A stretch of DNA of 12,202 nucleotides from an uncultured Treponema sp. GTDB lineage: Bacteria > Spirochaetota > Spirochaetia > Treponematales > Treponemataceae. The translations under genes were made by a program, and so were the position numbers. A model generated the notes under the pieces. It was not told the origin of the DNA. It did not search any database and was given only the letters and a program-made list of their open reading frames with translations. The stretch spans positions 1 to 12,202 of the forward strand of contig CAMOEE010000061.1 of assembly GCA_946611835.1 (NCBI GenBank). The letters are read 5' to 3'. This document shows positions 1 to 6,905 of the stretch, piece by piece; position 1 is the stretch's first letter, and each line of letters starts with the position of its first letter.

Positions 1-371
1 TTTTCGTAAATCCTCAGATTGTTGCCACCAGCAATGATTTGTGTGACTATGACGAGGGCTGTCTTTCACTTCCAGGCTTTAACGAGACAATCAAAAGGCC
101 TTCAAAAGTCACTGTTCAGGCTCTCAACGAGAACGGAAAGCCATTCACGCTTGAGGCAGACGGTCTTTTGGCTAGAATTATTCAGCATGAGTACGACCAT
201 CTTGAAGGAATCGTTTACATCGACCGTGGTGACCCTCAGTATGCCGCAGAGGTTACCGAAAAAATGAAAAAGCGTCTTGAGAGGGCTGCCAAAAAAGAGG
301 CTGAAAAAGCCAGAAAAACTGCAAAGATTGCCGCAAAAATCGCAGCCAAAGAAGCAAAAAAGGCTAAATAA
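1..371 (+). CDS. def: Peptide deformylase, C-terminal part (5' end outside window)
   Basis: Removes the formyl group from the N-terminal methionine of new proteins in the cytoplasm, using a bound metal. The frame is open from base 3 with no start in the window, so the gene is truncated by the window edge; motif 1 (GxGLAAxQ) is missing for that reason. Visible are motif 2, EGCLSLP (codons from 54; the Cys at 60-62 is the metal ligand), and motif 3, HEYDH (186-200; two His ligands and the catalytic Glu). The usual 'D..LARIIQHEYDHLEG' context is intact. After the conserved domain comes an unusual Lys/Ala-rich tail of about 35 residues (from about base 263), probably a charged helix. fmt starts 3 bases after the stop, the classic def-fmt pairing. 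Family assignment is secure; the role of the tail is unknown. Confidence 0.96.
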   Translation, partial: FVNPQIVATSNDLCDYDEGCLSLPGFNETIKRPSKVTVQALNENGKPFTLEADGLLARIIQHEYDHLEGIVYIDRGDPQYAAEVTEKMKKRLERAAKKEAEKARKTAKIAAKIAAKEAKKAK

Positions 372-374
372 TCA

Positions 375-1349
375 ATGAAAAAACTGAAAATCATTTATGC
401 CGGTTCTCCGCTGGCTTCTTCAATCGTCCTCAAAAATCTCATTGCATGTCAATCTGACTGTAATTTTGAGATTTCGGGTGTTCTTACAAATCCTCCTGCA
501 AGTCGGGGACGACACTCAGATTTGATTCCGACAGAAGTTGCCGTGCTTGCCCGGGAAAACAAGATTCCTGTTTTTGAATTTGACCATCTTATGAGCGAGG
601 CTCGCCAGGCAATTTCTCCTCTTGGTGCGGATTTGCTTGTTTCTTTTGATTACGGCCGCATTTTTGGGCCGAAATTCCTTGCACTTTTCCCGCTTGGCGG
701 AATCAATCTACATCCTTCGGCTCTTCCTAAATACCGTGGCTGCACTCCTGTTCCTGCCGCCCTTCTTAACGGTGACAAAACTCTTGGCGTTACGGTACAA
801 AAACTTGCCCTTCAAACCGATGAAGGCGATATTCTTGCCCAGACAGAAATTCCGCTTGACGGCACGGAGACAACCCTTTCTTTGATGGACGGTGACGGCG
901 AGTCTAGCAAAGTAACTGAAGCCGGAGTCAAGTTGCTCAAAAAAGTTCTCAAAGAAGCTTCAAATTCAGATTCAGAATTAATCGGGAAAAAACAATCCGG
1001 CGAGACAAGCTACACGCCCTTCCTCAAAAAAGAAGACGGAATCATCGACTGGAATAAACCGGCTTTTCAGATAGATTGTCAGATCAGGGCATACACACCT
1101 TATCCGCTTTCTTCCACAACTTTTGACGGCATAAAATTACTGATTCTAAAGGCAAAAGTCGGAGAAGAAAAAACTGGCGAAAAAGCTGGAACTGTTCTCC
1201 CTTATCGTAAGGCTGTTGGAATCGAAATCGCCTGTGGAGACGGTTCTGTTCTTGTCGCAACTGAACTTCAGCTGGAGAAAAAAAAGGCTATGGACTACAA
1301 GTCTTTTCTCAATGGTGCTAGAAATTTTGTCGGTTCTATATTAGGATAA
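375..1349 (+). CDS. fmt: Methionyl-tRNA formyltransferase
   Basis: Transfers a formyl group from 10-formyl-tetrahydrofolate to Met-tRNA(fMet), making the initiator used in translation. The 324-residue length is normal for the family. The N-terminal Rossmann-like catalytic domain opens with KIIYAGSP (the FxGTPxFA position). The GINLHPSALPKYRG block supplies the expected catalytic Asn111 and His113, and TDEGDIL supplies Asp149, 36 residues after the His as in the E. coli enzyme. KEDGIIDW (about 235-242) and RAYTPYPLSS mark the join to the C-terminal tRNA-binding domain. It starts 3 bases after def with only a weak ribosome site, which suggests coupled translation. Some signature positions are divergent (GCTPVPAALL in place of GAAPIxxAI), but nothing essential is lost. 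An A8 run lies near the 3' end (1278-1285). Confidence 0.95.
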   Translation: MKKLKIIYAGSPLASSIVLKNLIACQSDCNFEISGVLTNPPASRGRHSDLIPTEVAVLARENKIPVFEFDHLMSEARQAISPLGADLLVSFDYGRIFGPKFLALFPLGGINLHPSALPKYRGCTPVPAALLNGDKTLGVTVQKLALQTDEGDILAQTEIPLDGTETTLSLMDGDGESSKVTEAGVKLLKKVLKEASNSDSELIGKKQSGETSYTPFLKKEDGIIDWNKPAFQIDCQIRAYTPYPLSSTTFDGIKLLILKAKVGEEKTGEKAGTVLPYRKAVGIEIACGDGSVLVATELQLEKKKAMDYKSFLNGARNFVGSILG

Positions 1350-1353
1350 AAAA

Positions 1354-2382
1354 ATGAAACTCAAGCCAAAAGAAATCGCAGAAAACCTTAAAAACGAAAG
1401 CAGGGAAACGCTTTTTGCAATCAATAACAATAAAAAACCGTTTTTTGTGGTGGTGATTCTTGCTTTAGTCCTTATGTTCGTAATCTGCTGGATTACTTTC
1501 TTTGCGACGGTTCGAGGCCCTGAGCAGGTAATGGTTCCAAATGTAGAGGGAAAAGAGCTTACAACGGCACTTCTTGAGCTTCAGGTTAAAGAACTTTATC
1601 CGAAAATCCAGCTCAAATATACAGATAATCCTGATGATGCAGGCAAAATCCTCAGCCAGAATCCTGACGGCGGCTCAATCGTAAAGGCCGGCCGCAGAAT
1701 CAATCTTACGGTTAGCCGGGGAACAATTCTTGACCATGTTGAGAATTATATCGGTCAGAATTTTGATGAGGTAAAAATCAACCTGCAGACGATGTTTACA
1801 GGTTCAACCAGGCCACTCATCGTTCTCGCAGAGCCAAGTTACAAGGCTGATCAGAGTGACGCTGGAACAATCCTCGCTCAGGATCCGCCGGAAGGAACGA
1901 TTATCTCAAATCCTGTTACGGTCAAACTGATTGTAAGCCGTGGCCCAGAATACGAAAATACGAAAGTTCCTAAAATCACAGGGCTTGACTTCAAGGCTCT
2001 GATTTCAACAATCGCAAACTCTAAAATCGTCTTTGATTTCACAACTCATCTTGCTTCAGAAAATGAAAAAGAAGGGACTGTCACCAGTCAGGAAAAGGAT
2101 TCAAGTCAGTATCTTCCGAATTATTCGAGGGTCGCAGCTGAAATAGCACTTCCTAAAAAACAGAAAGATGATGAGCTTATCGGACTCTTTACGGCTCAGC
2201 TTCCAAATTATCCTTACGCTGTAGAAATGTCACTGGAATCTTCTAAGAATGGCGTAAAAAATACAATTGTCACATTGAAGCATACTGGCGGCGATGTTAC
2301 GATTCCATATATCACAGAAAAAGGCAGTGAATTGATTCTTTCTATCGCAGGAAGAACTGTAGCACGACAAATGGTGGAGTAA
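1354..2382 (+). CDS. Membrane-anchored PASTA-domain protein (no kinase domain)
   Basis: The 342-residue protein has about 29 cytoplasmic residues, one membrane helix (about 30-52, FFVVVILALVLMF...), then a periplasmic region with three PASTA-like repeats: about 61-123 (VPNVEGKEL...INLTVSRG), 126-197 (a longer, looser repeat ending KLIVSRG) and 204-267 (VPKITGLDF...). A last stretch of about 70 residues is not PASTA-like. PASTA domains are known from PknB-type kinases and penicillin-binding proteins, where they bind peptidoglycan fragments. No kinase or transpeptidase domain is present here, so the protein is a free-standing cell-wall-facing anchor; that role is inferred. AGGA at 1343-1346, inside the last codons of fmt, sits 7 bases before the ATG, and the gap to fmt is 4 bases. 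The next gene starts 1 base after its stop. Confidence 0.88.
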   Translation: MKLKPKEIAENLKNESRETLFAINNNKKPFFVVVILALVLMFVICWITFFATVRGPEQVMVPNVEGKELTTALLELQVKELYPKIQLKYTDNPDDAGKILSQNPDGGSIVKAGRRINLTVSRGTILDHVENYIGQNFDEVKINLQTMFTGSTRPLIVLAEPSYKADQSDAGTILAQDPPEGTIISNPVTVKLIVSRGPEYENTKVPKITGLDFKALISTIANSKIVFDFTTHLASENEKEGTVTSQEKDSSQYLPNYSRVAAEIALPKKQKDDELIGLFTAQLPNYPYAVEMSLESSKNGVKNTIVTLKHTGGDVTIPYITEKGSELILSIAGRTVARQMVE

Positions 2383-2383
2383 A

Positions 2384-4063
2384 ATGATACTTAACATAAT
2401 CAATTTTGCCGGAAGTTTGTGTTTCTTGCTTTATGGCATGAAACTTATGAGTGACGGAATCCAGAAAAGTGCAGGGCAAAAACTTCAGGCGGCGCTTGCC
2501 TTTATGACAGGCAACAGAGTTGTCGGGCTTTTGACAGGTTGTATCCTGACGATGATTATTCAGTCATCCGGTGCGACCACGGTTATGCTTGTCAGCTTTG
2601 TTAATGCCGGCCTTGTTTCTGTAGTGCAGGGCATCGGCGTAATTTTCGGAGCGAACATCGGTACAACGGTAACGGGCTGGATAGTCGCTCTTGGTTCAAG
2701 TTTTGAGATTAAGGATTATGCGATTCCGATTTTCGGTCTCGGTTATCTTCTGTACATACTGAAACGATTTAAATCAAAAGAAGGCTTCTGGCTTGCAATC
2801 ATGGGCTTCGGTCTTCTCTTCTTTGGTCTTGGCGGCCTTTCAGACTTCTTTGCTGTTCCTGCTGTAAAATCTTTCGTAATAAACTTTATCGCCATCGTAA
2901 ATGGTTTAGGCTTCATAAGTTACGCAATCGGTCTTCTTATTGGAATTTTCCTGACAGCTTTGATTCATTCATCTTCGGCAATGTCGGCAATCGTAATCGG
3001 TATGGCTGTTGCAATGTCAAAAGAAGGAAATTCCAGCATTGAGGAACTTAACGAATTCTGGCGATTTGGTGCCGTAATGATTATTGGAAGTTCTGTTGGC
3101 TCGACAGTTGACGCAATCTTGGCTGCAATCGGTGCAAACGCAAACGCAAAACGCACGGCCGCCGTTCATGTTCTTTTTAATGTCGCAACTGTTATCATTG
3201 CGCTTATCTTCTTCTCGCCCTTCATGGCTTTTGTCGAATTCATTTCTCCAGGACACAACATCGTTTACCGAATCGCCATGCTGAACACGGCATTCAAGGT
3301 GATGGGAACTATTATTTTCATTCCTTTCGTTAATCAGATTGCAAAATTCGTTGGAATTCTTATTAAGGACGACAAAGAGAGTGAAGTTAATGTCTATAAA
3401 CTTGAATTCAATGAGCGAATGGCAATCGAGTCCCCAGAAGGCTGTGTATTCCGTGCTCAAAATGAAGTCAAACTCTTTTCAGATAAAGTTGCCCAGATGT
3501 TTGATGAGCTTCAGACTGGCTTCGCTGATTTCAAGCCGGATTTTGCTGAAAAGGGCTACAAAACAATCGTAGAAATCGAAGACTACTGTGACCAGATGAA
3601 TGAGCAGCTGACTCAGTATCTTGTTCGCTGTACCCACCTTCATTTGAGTGATTCTGCAAAAGACAATGCGGCTCTTATGATGCAGCTTATCGCAGAAATG
3701 GAAGCTATGGCCGACGGATGTCTCAACATCGCTTACCAGCTCAAAAAGGCAATCGAAAAGGAAATGACTTTCAATCAGGAAGATTTCGACCGACTTTTGC
3801 CATACTTTGAACTTGCCCGCCAGCTGATGTACTTCATTTACAAGAATGTGGCTCAGATTCAAAAGCTCACGCCAGAGCAGTTTGACTTTGCCAGCGAGCT
3901 TGAACAGCAGATTGATGACGAGCGCAAGGCCCTCAAAAAACTGGCCCGAAGCCGTCTCGAAAGTGGCGGTGATGTTCGCTCAGAGCTTTTGTATATCGAT
4001 ATTATCCGCCAGATTGAGAAAATTGGTGACCGCTGTTTCGATGCAGCCGGGGATTTGAGGTAA
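2384..4063 (+). CDS. Na+/phosphate cotransporter family protein with PhoU-like C-terminal domain
   Basis: An inner-membrane carrier of the Na/Pi-cotransporter (NptA/YjbB-like, PF02690) family; 559 residues. The membrane part (about 1-325) contains two inverted halves, each with the family's glutamine/serine motif: IIQSSGATTVML at about 59-70 followed by GANIGTTVTG (89-98), and LIHSSSAMSAIV at about 193-204 followed by IIGSSVGSTVDA (233-244). The RTAAVHVLFN block (257-266) and a later NTAFKVMG are also typical. Residues of about 345-559 are soluble and helical, resembling PhoU, a common fusion in this family. Members export or import phosphate with sodium; direction cannot be read from sequence. 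GGAG at 2376-2379 lies only 4 bases from the ATG and inside the upstream gene, suggesting coupled translation. No phosphate-regulon genes are nearby. Confidence 0.92.
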   Translation: MILNIINFAGSLCFLLYGMKLMSDGIQKSAGQKLQAALAFMTGNRVVGLLTGCILTMIIQSSGATTVMLVSFVNAGLVSVVQGIGVIFGANIGTTVTGWIVALGSSFEIKDYAIPIFGLGYLLYILKRFKSKEGFWLAIMGFGLLFFGLGGLSDFFAVPAVKSFVINFIAIVNGLGFISYAIGLLIGIFLTALIHSSSAMSAIVIGMAVAMSKEGNSSIEELNEFWRFGAVMIIGSSVGSTVDAILAAIGANANAKRTAAVHVLFNVATVIIALIFFSPFMAFVEFISPGHNIVYRIAMLNTAFKVMGTIIFIPFVNQIAKFVGILIKDDKESEVNVYKLEFNERMAIESPEGCVFRAQNEVKLFSDKVAQMFDELQTGFADFKPDFAEKGYKTIVEIEDYCDQMNEQLTQYLVRCTHLHLSDSAKDNAALMMQLIAEMEAMADGCLNIAYQLKKAIEKEMTFNQEDFDRLLPYFELARQLMYFIYKNVAQIQKLTPEQFDFASELEQQIDDERKALKKLARSRLESGGDVRSELLYIDIIRQIEKIGDRCFDAAGDLR

Positions 4064-4133
4064 AAAATCCCATAAACACTGAAGAGAACATAGAGAATTT
4101 AGAGATTAAACTCTGAAGGCTTATAAAACTATC

Positions 4134-4186
4134 GAAAAATTTCAAAGATTTTTCCGTCTTAACTGCCGAAAACCGAGAAATTTTTC
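4134..4186. repeat. AT-rich inverted repeat in the gap before the first Rpn gene
   Basis: GAAAAATTTC (4134-4143) and its exact reverse complement GAAATTTTTC (4177-4186) are separated by 33 bases. The left arm can also fold locally with ATTTTTC (4148-4154). The stems are almost pure A/T and no clean T-run follows, so a terminator for the operon ending at 4063 is possible but unconvincing. In AT-rich DNA this could be chance. Confidence 0.3.
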
Positions 4187-4247
4187 AAATATATATGTAT
4201 AGAAAGTTGAAGGATTTTCTAGAAATTATATTTGAAAAGAGGCAGAA

Positions 4248-5150
4248 ATGGAAAAAGCAAGCCAGCACAAGAAAGGTCTCCGACCGACGCCCACGGCAAT
4301 CCTGAACCCAAGGTGCGACCCGATTTTCAAGGCGATATTCACCCAGGGAACCGAAAAATCGAATTTCGCCCTCAAGGACCTGATTTCATCGCTTTTGGGG
4401 AGGGAAATCGCCGAGATGGAGCTTCTGCCCAACGAGGAGCCGGTGGAAATCCTCGACGAGAAGCAGATGAGCTTTGATGTCAATGTCACCTTCGATGACG
4501 GCGAGAAGGCCGAGCTTGAGATGCAGGGCCGGAACCAGGACTACGATTATGCGAGCCGTGCCGAAATTCATGCGGCGAAACTGCTCAGCTCAAGCAACAA
4601 GCGCGGCAGCAGCTACGACTCGCCGAAGGTCTACCAGATTTCCGTGCTCAACTTCGAGATGGACAAAGATGACAATTCCCCAGTCTCCTGGTATACTATG
4701 AGAAAGGAAACGGGTGCTCATCTTGCCGGCAAGCTGAATGTAATCTTCTTGGACTTAGTTAAAGTTCGTCGACTAATTGACAAGCCTGTTGAGCAACTGA
4801 CCAAAGCCGAGAAATGGGGCATGTTCTTCGCCTACGCCGACAGCGAGAAGCACCAGCCCTATGTCCGCAAAGTAATCGAGAGCGAGGAGGCCCTTATGGC
4901 AGCAGATTTCATCGTAAAGACAATGAGCAAGGAAGATGCGGAATGGTTCCGCCAGAACTCCTACGAGAACGCCATCTGGGACTACAATCACGGCATGTAC
5001 CGGGCGGAGAAGCGGGGAGAACGGCGAAAGGCACTTGAGACAGCAAAAAATTTTTTGCGTATGGGGATTGATGCATTTAAAGTTGCCCAGGGAACCGGCC
5101 TACCTGTCGAGGAAGTGCAGGAGCTTCAGGAAAAGCGTGTAGATAAATAA
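4248..5150 (+). CDS. Rpn family recombination-promoting nuclease / PD-(D/E)XK 'transposase'
   Basis: The 300-residue protein matches the PDDEXK_2 / Rpn (YhgA-like) pattern. The N-terminus has the LNPRCDPIFKAIF block (about 19-31). The nuclease core is SFDVNVTFDDG with Asp77, then AELEMQ with Glu91 and Gln93, then Tyr99 and a helix (RAEIHAAKL); the D...ExQ arrangement is the family's active site. A central part with ISVLNF and ADSEKHQPY is usual. The C-terminus carries the typical AKNFLRMGID...VAQGTGLPVEEVQEL tail. Characterised family members make DNA breaks that stimulate RecA-independent recombination; the role here is inferred. AGAGG (4238-4242), 5 bases before the ATG, supports this start. 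Codon use is rich in GCC, GAG, CTC and AAG, unlike the operon before it, with AT-richer patches at about 4735-4800 and 5041-5090, suggesting transfer or mosaic origin. It is convergent with the surface operon. Confidence 0.88.
   Translation: MEKASQHKKGLRPTPTAILNPRCDPIFKAIFTQGTEKSNFALKDLISSLLGREIAEMELLPNEEPVEILDEKQMSFDVNVTFDDGEKAELEMQGRNQDYDYASRAEIHAAKLLSSSNKRGSSYDSPKVYQISVLNFEMDKDDNSPVSWYTMRKETGAHLAGKLNVIFLDLVKVRRLIDKPVEQLTKAEKWGMFFAYADSEKHQPYVRKVIESEEALMAADFIVKTMSKEDAEWFRQNSYENAIWDYNHGMYRAEKRGERRKALETAKNFLRMGIDAFKVAQGTGLPVEEVQELQEKRVDK
5043..5058. repeat. 16-bp perfect palindrome inside the Rpn gene
   Basis: GCAAAAAATTTTTTGC is a perfect palindrome inside the codons for AKNFL. It contains A6 followed by T6, which is prone to slippage and intrinsic bending. 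It marks the switch from the GC-rich body of the gene to its AT-richer tail. A coding coincidence is possible. Confidence 0.5.
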
Positions 5151-5188
5151 AACAAAAAAGGGTGAAACAAGAAACTCTTGCTTCACCC
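5151..5188 (-). terminator. Rho-independent terminator of the barrel/lipoprotein operon
   Basis: On the minus strand a 12-bp stem (arms GGGTGAAGCAAG and CTTGTTTCACCC, one mismatch, 5-base loop) at 5188-5160 is followed by a T-rich tract, TTTTTTGTT. This is a strong intrinsic terminator for transcripts coming from 5295 and above. On the plus strand the stem is followed by A's, so it does not serve the convergent Rpn gene that ends at 5150. Confidence 0.87.
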
Positions 5189-5201
5189 AAAAAAAGGGTT
5201 G

Positions 5202-5230
5202 AAAAAACTAGCAGCTTTTCAGCTTCCAGT
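5202..5230 (-). terminator. Second, weaker terminator-like hairpin
   Basis: Read on the minus strand, ACT...AGCT-GAAA-AGCT...AGT forms a short imperfect stem with a GAAA tetraloop and a symmetric interior loop (5230-5207). It is followed by T6 (5207-5202). It lies ahead of the strong terminator, so the two could act in tandem. The stem is short and this may not terminate alone. Confidence 0.42.
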
Positions 5231-5238
5231 AGCCATTT

Positions 5239-5288
5239 TGTTGTGTGGACAACACATATCTCACTCGCCGAAGTGGGCGGGTGAGTGA
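5239..5288 (-). other. Two adjacent hairpins in the 3' untranslated region of the lipoprotein mRNA
   Basis: TCACTCGCC (5261-5269) pairs with GGTGAGTGA (5280-5288) with one G.U on the plus strand (A.C on the minus). TGTTGT (5239-5244) pairs with ACAACA (5249-5254) around a 4-base loop. Neither is followed by a T-run, so they are not terminators. They give the mRNA a structured 3' tail and could stabilise it or form a processed small RNA; that is only inference. Confidence 0.38.
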
Positions 5289-5294
5289 TAAAGA

Positions 5295-6887
5295 TTAGTC
5301 GGCAAAGAACAATTTGACATCCTGAAGAGAGAAACTGTTACCGTTGCGACAAGTCCAGACTTCAACTTTAATAGTTGTTTCTCCAGAGACATTTTTGCTT
5401 TGTTCTCCAGTGGTGTATGTTTCCGCATTTTTCGTGGCTGAGGCATCAGCTTTCATAGGAATAGCATCTTCGCTTCCAACTACAAGTTTAAGAATTGTGT
5501 CATTAGCGTTTTTACCATTCGCAGAGGTTGCTTCTGCTTTAACCAATTTGCGTGCTGCGGATGCAGTTACTTTATATGTAATTGTTGCAAGCTTCCAGGC
5601 TTTAGTATCAATAGTACCTTTTCCACCATCGGTAGAACAAACACCATCTTTTCCGTCTTTCCAAGAAAGACCGAATTTTCCGCCGACAGCACCAGCAGTA
5701 GCTTTTACATTAAGACCAAGAGGCATTTCTTTGTCATAGCCAAAGTTTTCCAATGTTACTGTCGCAACATCAGTAGAAGCAATTCCTAAGTCTTTTCCAA
5801 GAACTACAGGAGTGAAAGCATTTGTAACACTTTCGTTTGCCCAGAAAGCCGTTTTTTCAGCATCAGTAAGAGTTACTGGTGTTGTATCTGTCTCAGCTTT
5901 TTCATGTGCATAAATAACTGCTGTCGGAAGATTGTTAGCCGCAAGAATTGTTACAATCTGATTCTCACAATCAACAAAAGTAAGGTCTGCATCTTTATAG
6001 AAACGACCGATTCGTGCACGAACAGTTACATCGCCACCTTTTGCAGTTTTAGCAGAAACTTTTCCTGCTGAAACCGTAGCAATATCGCTACCTTTTACAA
6101 TCGACCAAGTTGCACTTGCAGTTACATCTCCGGCAGCATCTGACAGTGTAAATGTGTGTGTATCAACTAAAGCTGTAAGACTTGTTGTTGGTGCTGCGCT
6201 CAAAGTCAAATCATCATTGCTTGAATAAGCTTTTGGCTCAGTGACAGTTGTGCTTGAGTTACAATCAATCTCGCTGATTGTAGAGCCGTTGAAGTAAATC
6301 TCGTAAGTTCCGGCTGGGGCATTCTTCAAGTGGAATGCGATGAACTTAGAGCCTGCTGAGTAGAGGTTGTCCTTGTAAACAAGGTTCTCCTCGCTTCCCT
6401 GTTTGCGGATCAAGACAATGCGTGCGCTTGTAGCTGCGCCTGCACCTTTTGCACGAACAGTGATGTTTGTGTCAGCCGTTGTTGTAAGAAGGAGCATCGC
6501 ACCGTTTTCTGGAGTTGCCAGAGAAGCAGTCTTGTTAGAAGCCTGAATACGACCGGTGCTTGCGCCCGTGTCAGGGGTCACTTCTCCTGTTGGCTCAACC
6601 CATTTGATTCCGTATCCGTTTCCACCAACAAGTTTTGCTCCTTCACCGCTGTCAGCAGGAATTTCTTTTCCTTCTACAGAAGCCTCTGCAGTTCCGATTG
6701 GAAGAGTGTCTGTCGCGAAAGTCCACTTTGCAGTTACGGAAGTAGTCGCAGTTCCTTCAAGTTCTTTCCAAGTTGTTGGTGTTTCTTCTTTATATGAATC
6801 CTCGCCGTCTCCCGACTCACAGCCAATAAAGCCGAAGCCCAAGGCAAGAAGAGAAGCGGCAAGAGCAAAGAATTTATTCTTTTTCAT
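5295..6887 (-). CDS. Large surface-type lipoprotein with Ig-like (BIG2-type) domain
   Basis: The 530-residue protein begins with a lipoprotein signal peptide: KKNK, a hydrophobic stretch, then GFIGC with the lipidated Cys23, followed by an acidic linker. Residues of about 45-208 look like a secreted beta-sandwich, with KWTFATDTLPIG, GYGIKW, ITVRAKGAG and APAGTYEIYFNGS, similar in style to modules attached to secreted polysaccharide lyases. Residues of about 226-305 resemble a bacterial Ig-like BIG2 domain (ATWSIVKGSDIATVSAGKVS...GDVTVRARIG). Residues of about 425-530 form a further beta-rich domain ending LQDVKLFFAD. Four other cysteines (209, 307, 417, 513) could pair. No catalytic motif is seen, so binding or adhesion is likelier than enzyme activity. 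AGGAGG at 6893-6898, five bases from the ATG, fixes the start. It is last in the operon, 18 bases after a barrel gene. The N-terminal third is visibly more GC-rich than the rest. Confidence 0.8.
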   Translation of the reverse strand: MKKNKFFALAASLLALGFGFIGCESGDGEDSYKEETPTTWKELEGTATTSVTAKWTFATDTLPIGTAEASVEGKEIPADSGEGAKLVGGNGYGIKWVEPTGEVTPDTGASTGRIQASNKTASLATPENGAMLLLTTTADTNITVRAKGAGAATSARIVLIRKQGSEENLVYKDNLYSAGSKFIAFHLKNAPAGTYEIYFNGSTISEIDCNSSTTVTEPKAYSSNDDLTLSAAPTTSLTALVDTHTFTLSDAAGDVTASATWSIVKGSDIATVSAGKVSAKTAKGGDVTVRARIGRFYKDADLTFVDCENQIVTILAANNLPTAVIYAHEKAETDTTPVTLTDAEKTAFWANESVTNAFTPVVLGKDLGIASTDVATVTLENFGYDKEMPLGLNVKATAGAVGGKFGLSWKDGKDGVCSTDGGKGTIDTKAWKLATITYKVTASAARKLVKAEATSANGKNANDTILKLVVGSEDAIPMKADASATKNAETYTTGEQSKNVSGETTIKVEVWTCRNGNSFSLQDVKLFFAD

Positions 6888-6905
6888 TGTTTCCTCCTAT
6901 TTTTG

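Noticed and set aside
1354..2382. PknB-type serine/threonine kinase
   Set aside because: Only about 29 residues precede the membrane helix, so there is no room for a kinase domain.
3017..3460. A 147-codon open frame on the minus strand, opposite the Na+/phosphate cotransporter gene
   Set aside because: It is fully antisense to a strongly supported membrane protein gene, has no ribosome site or recognisable motif, and its Cys/Asn/Arg-rich translation looks like a shadow.
4207..4232. TTGAAG ... TATATT as promoter of the first Rpn gene
   Set aside because: The spacer is only 14 bases, too short for a normal sigma-70 promoter.
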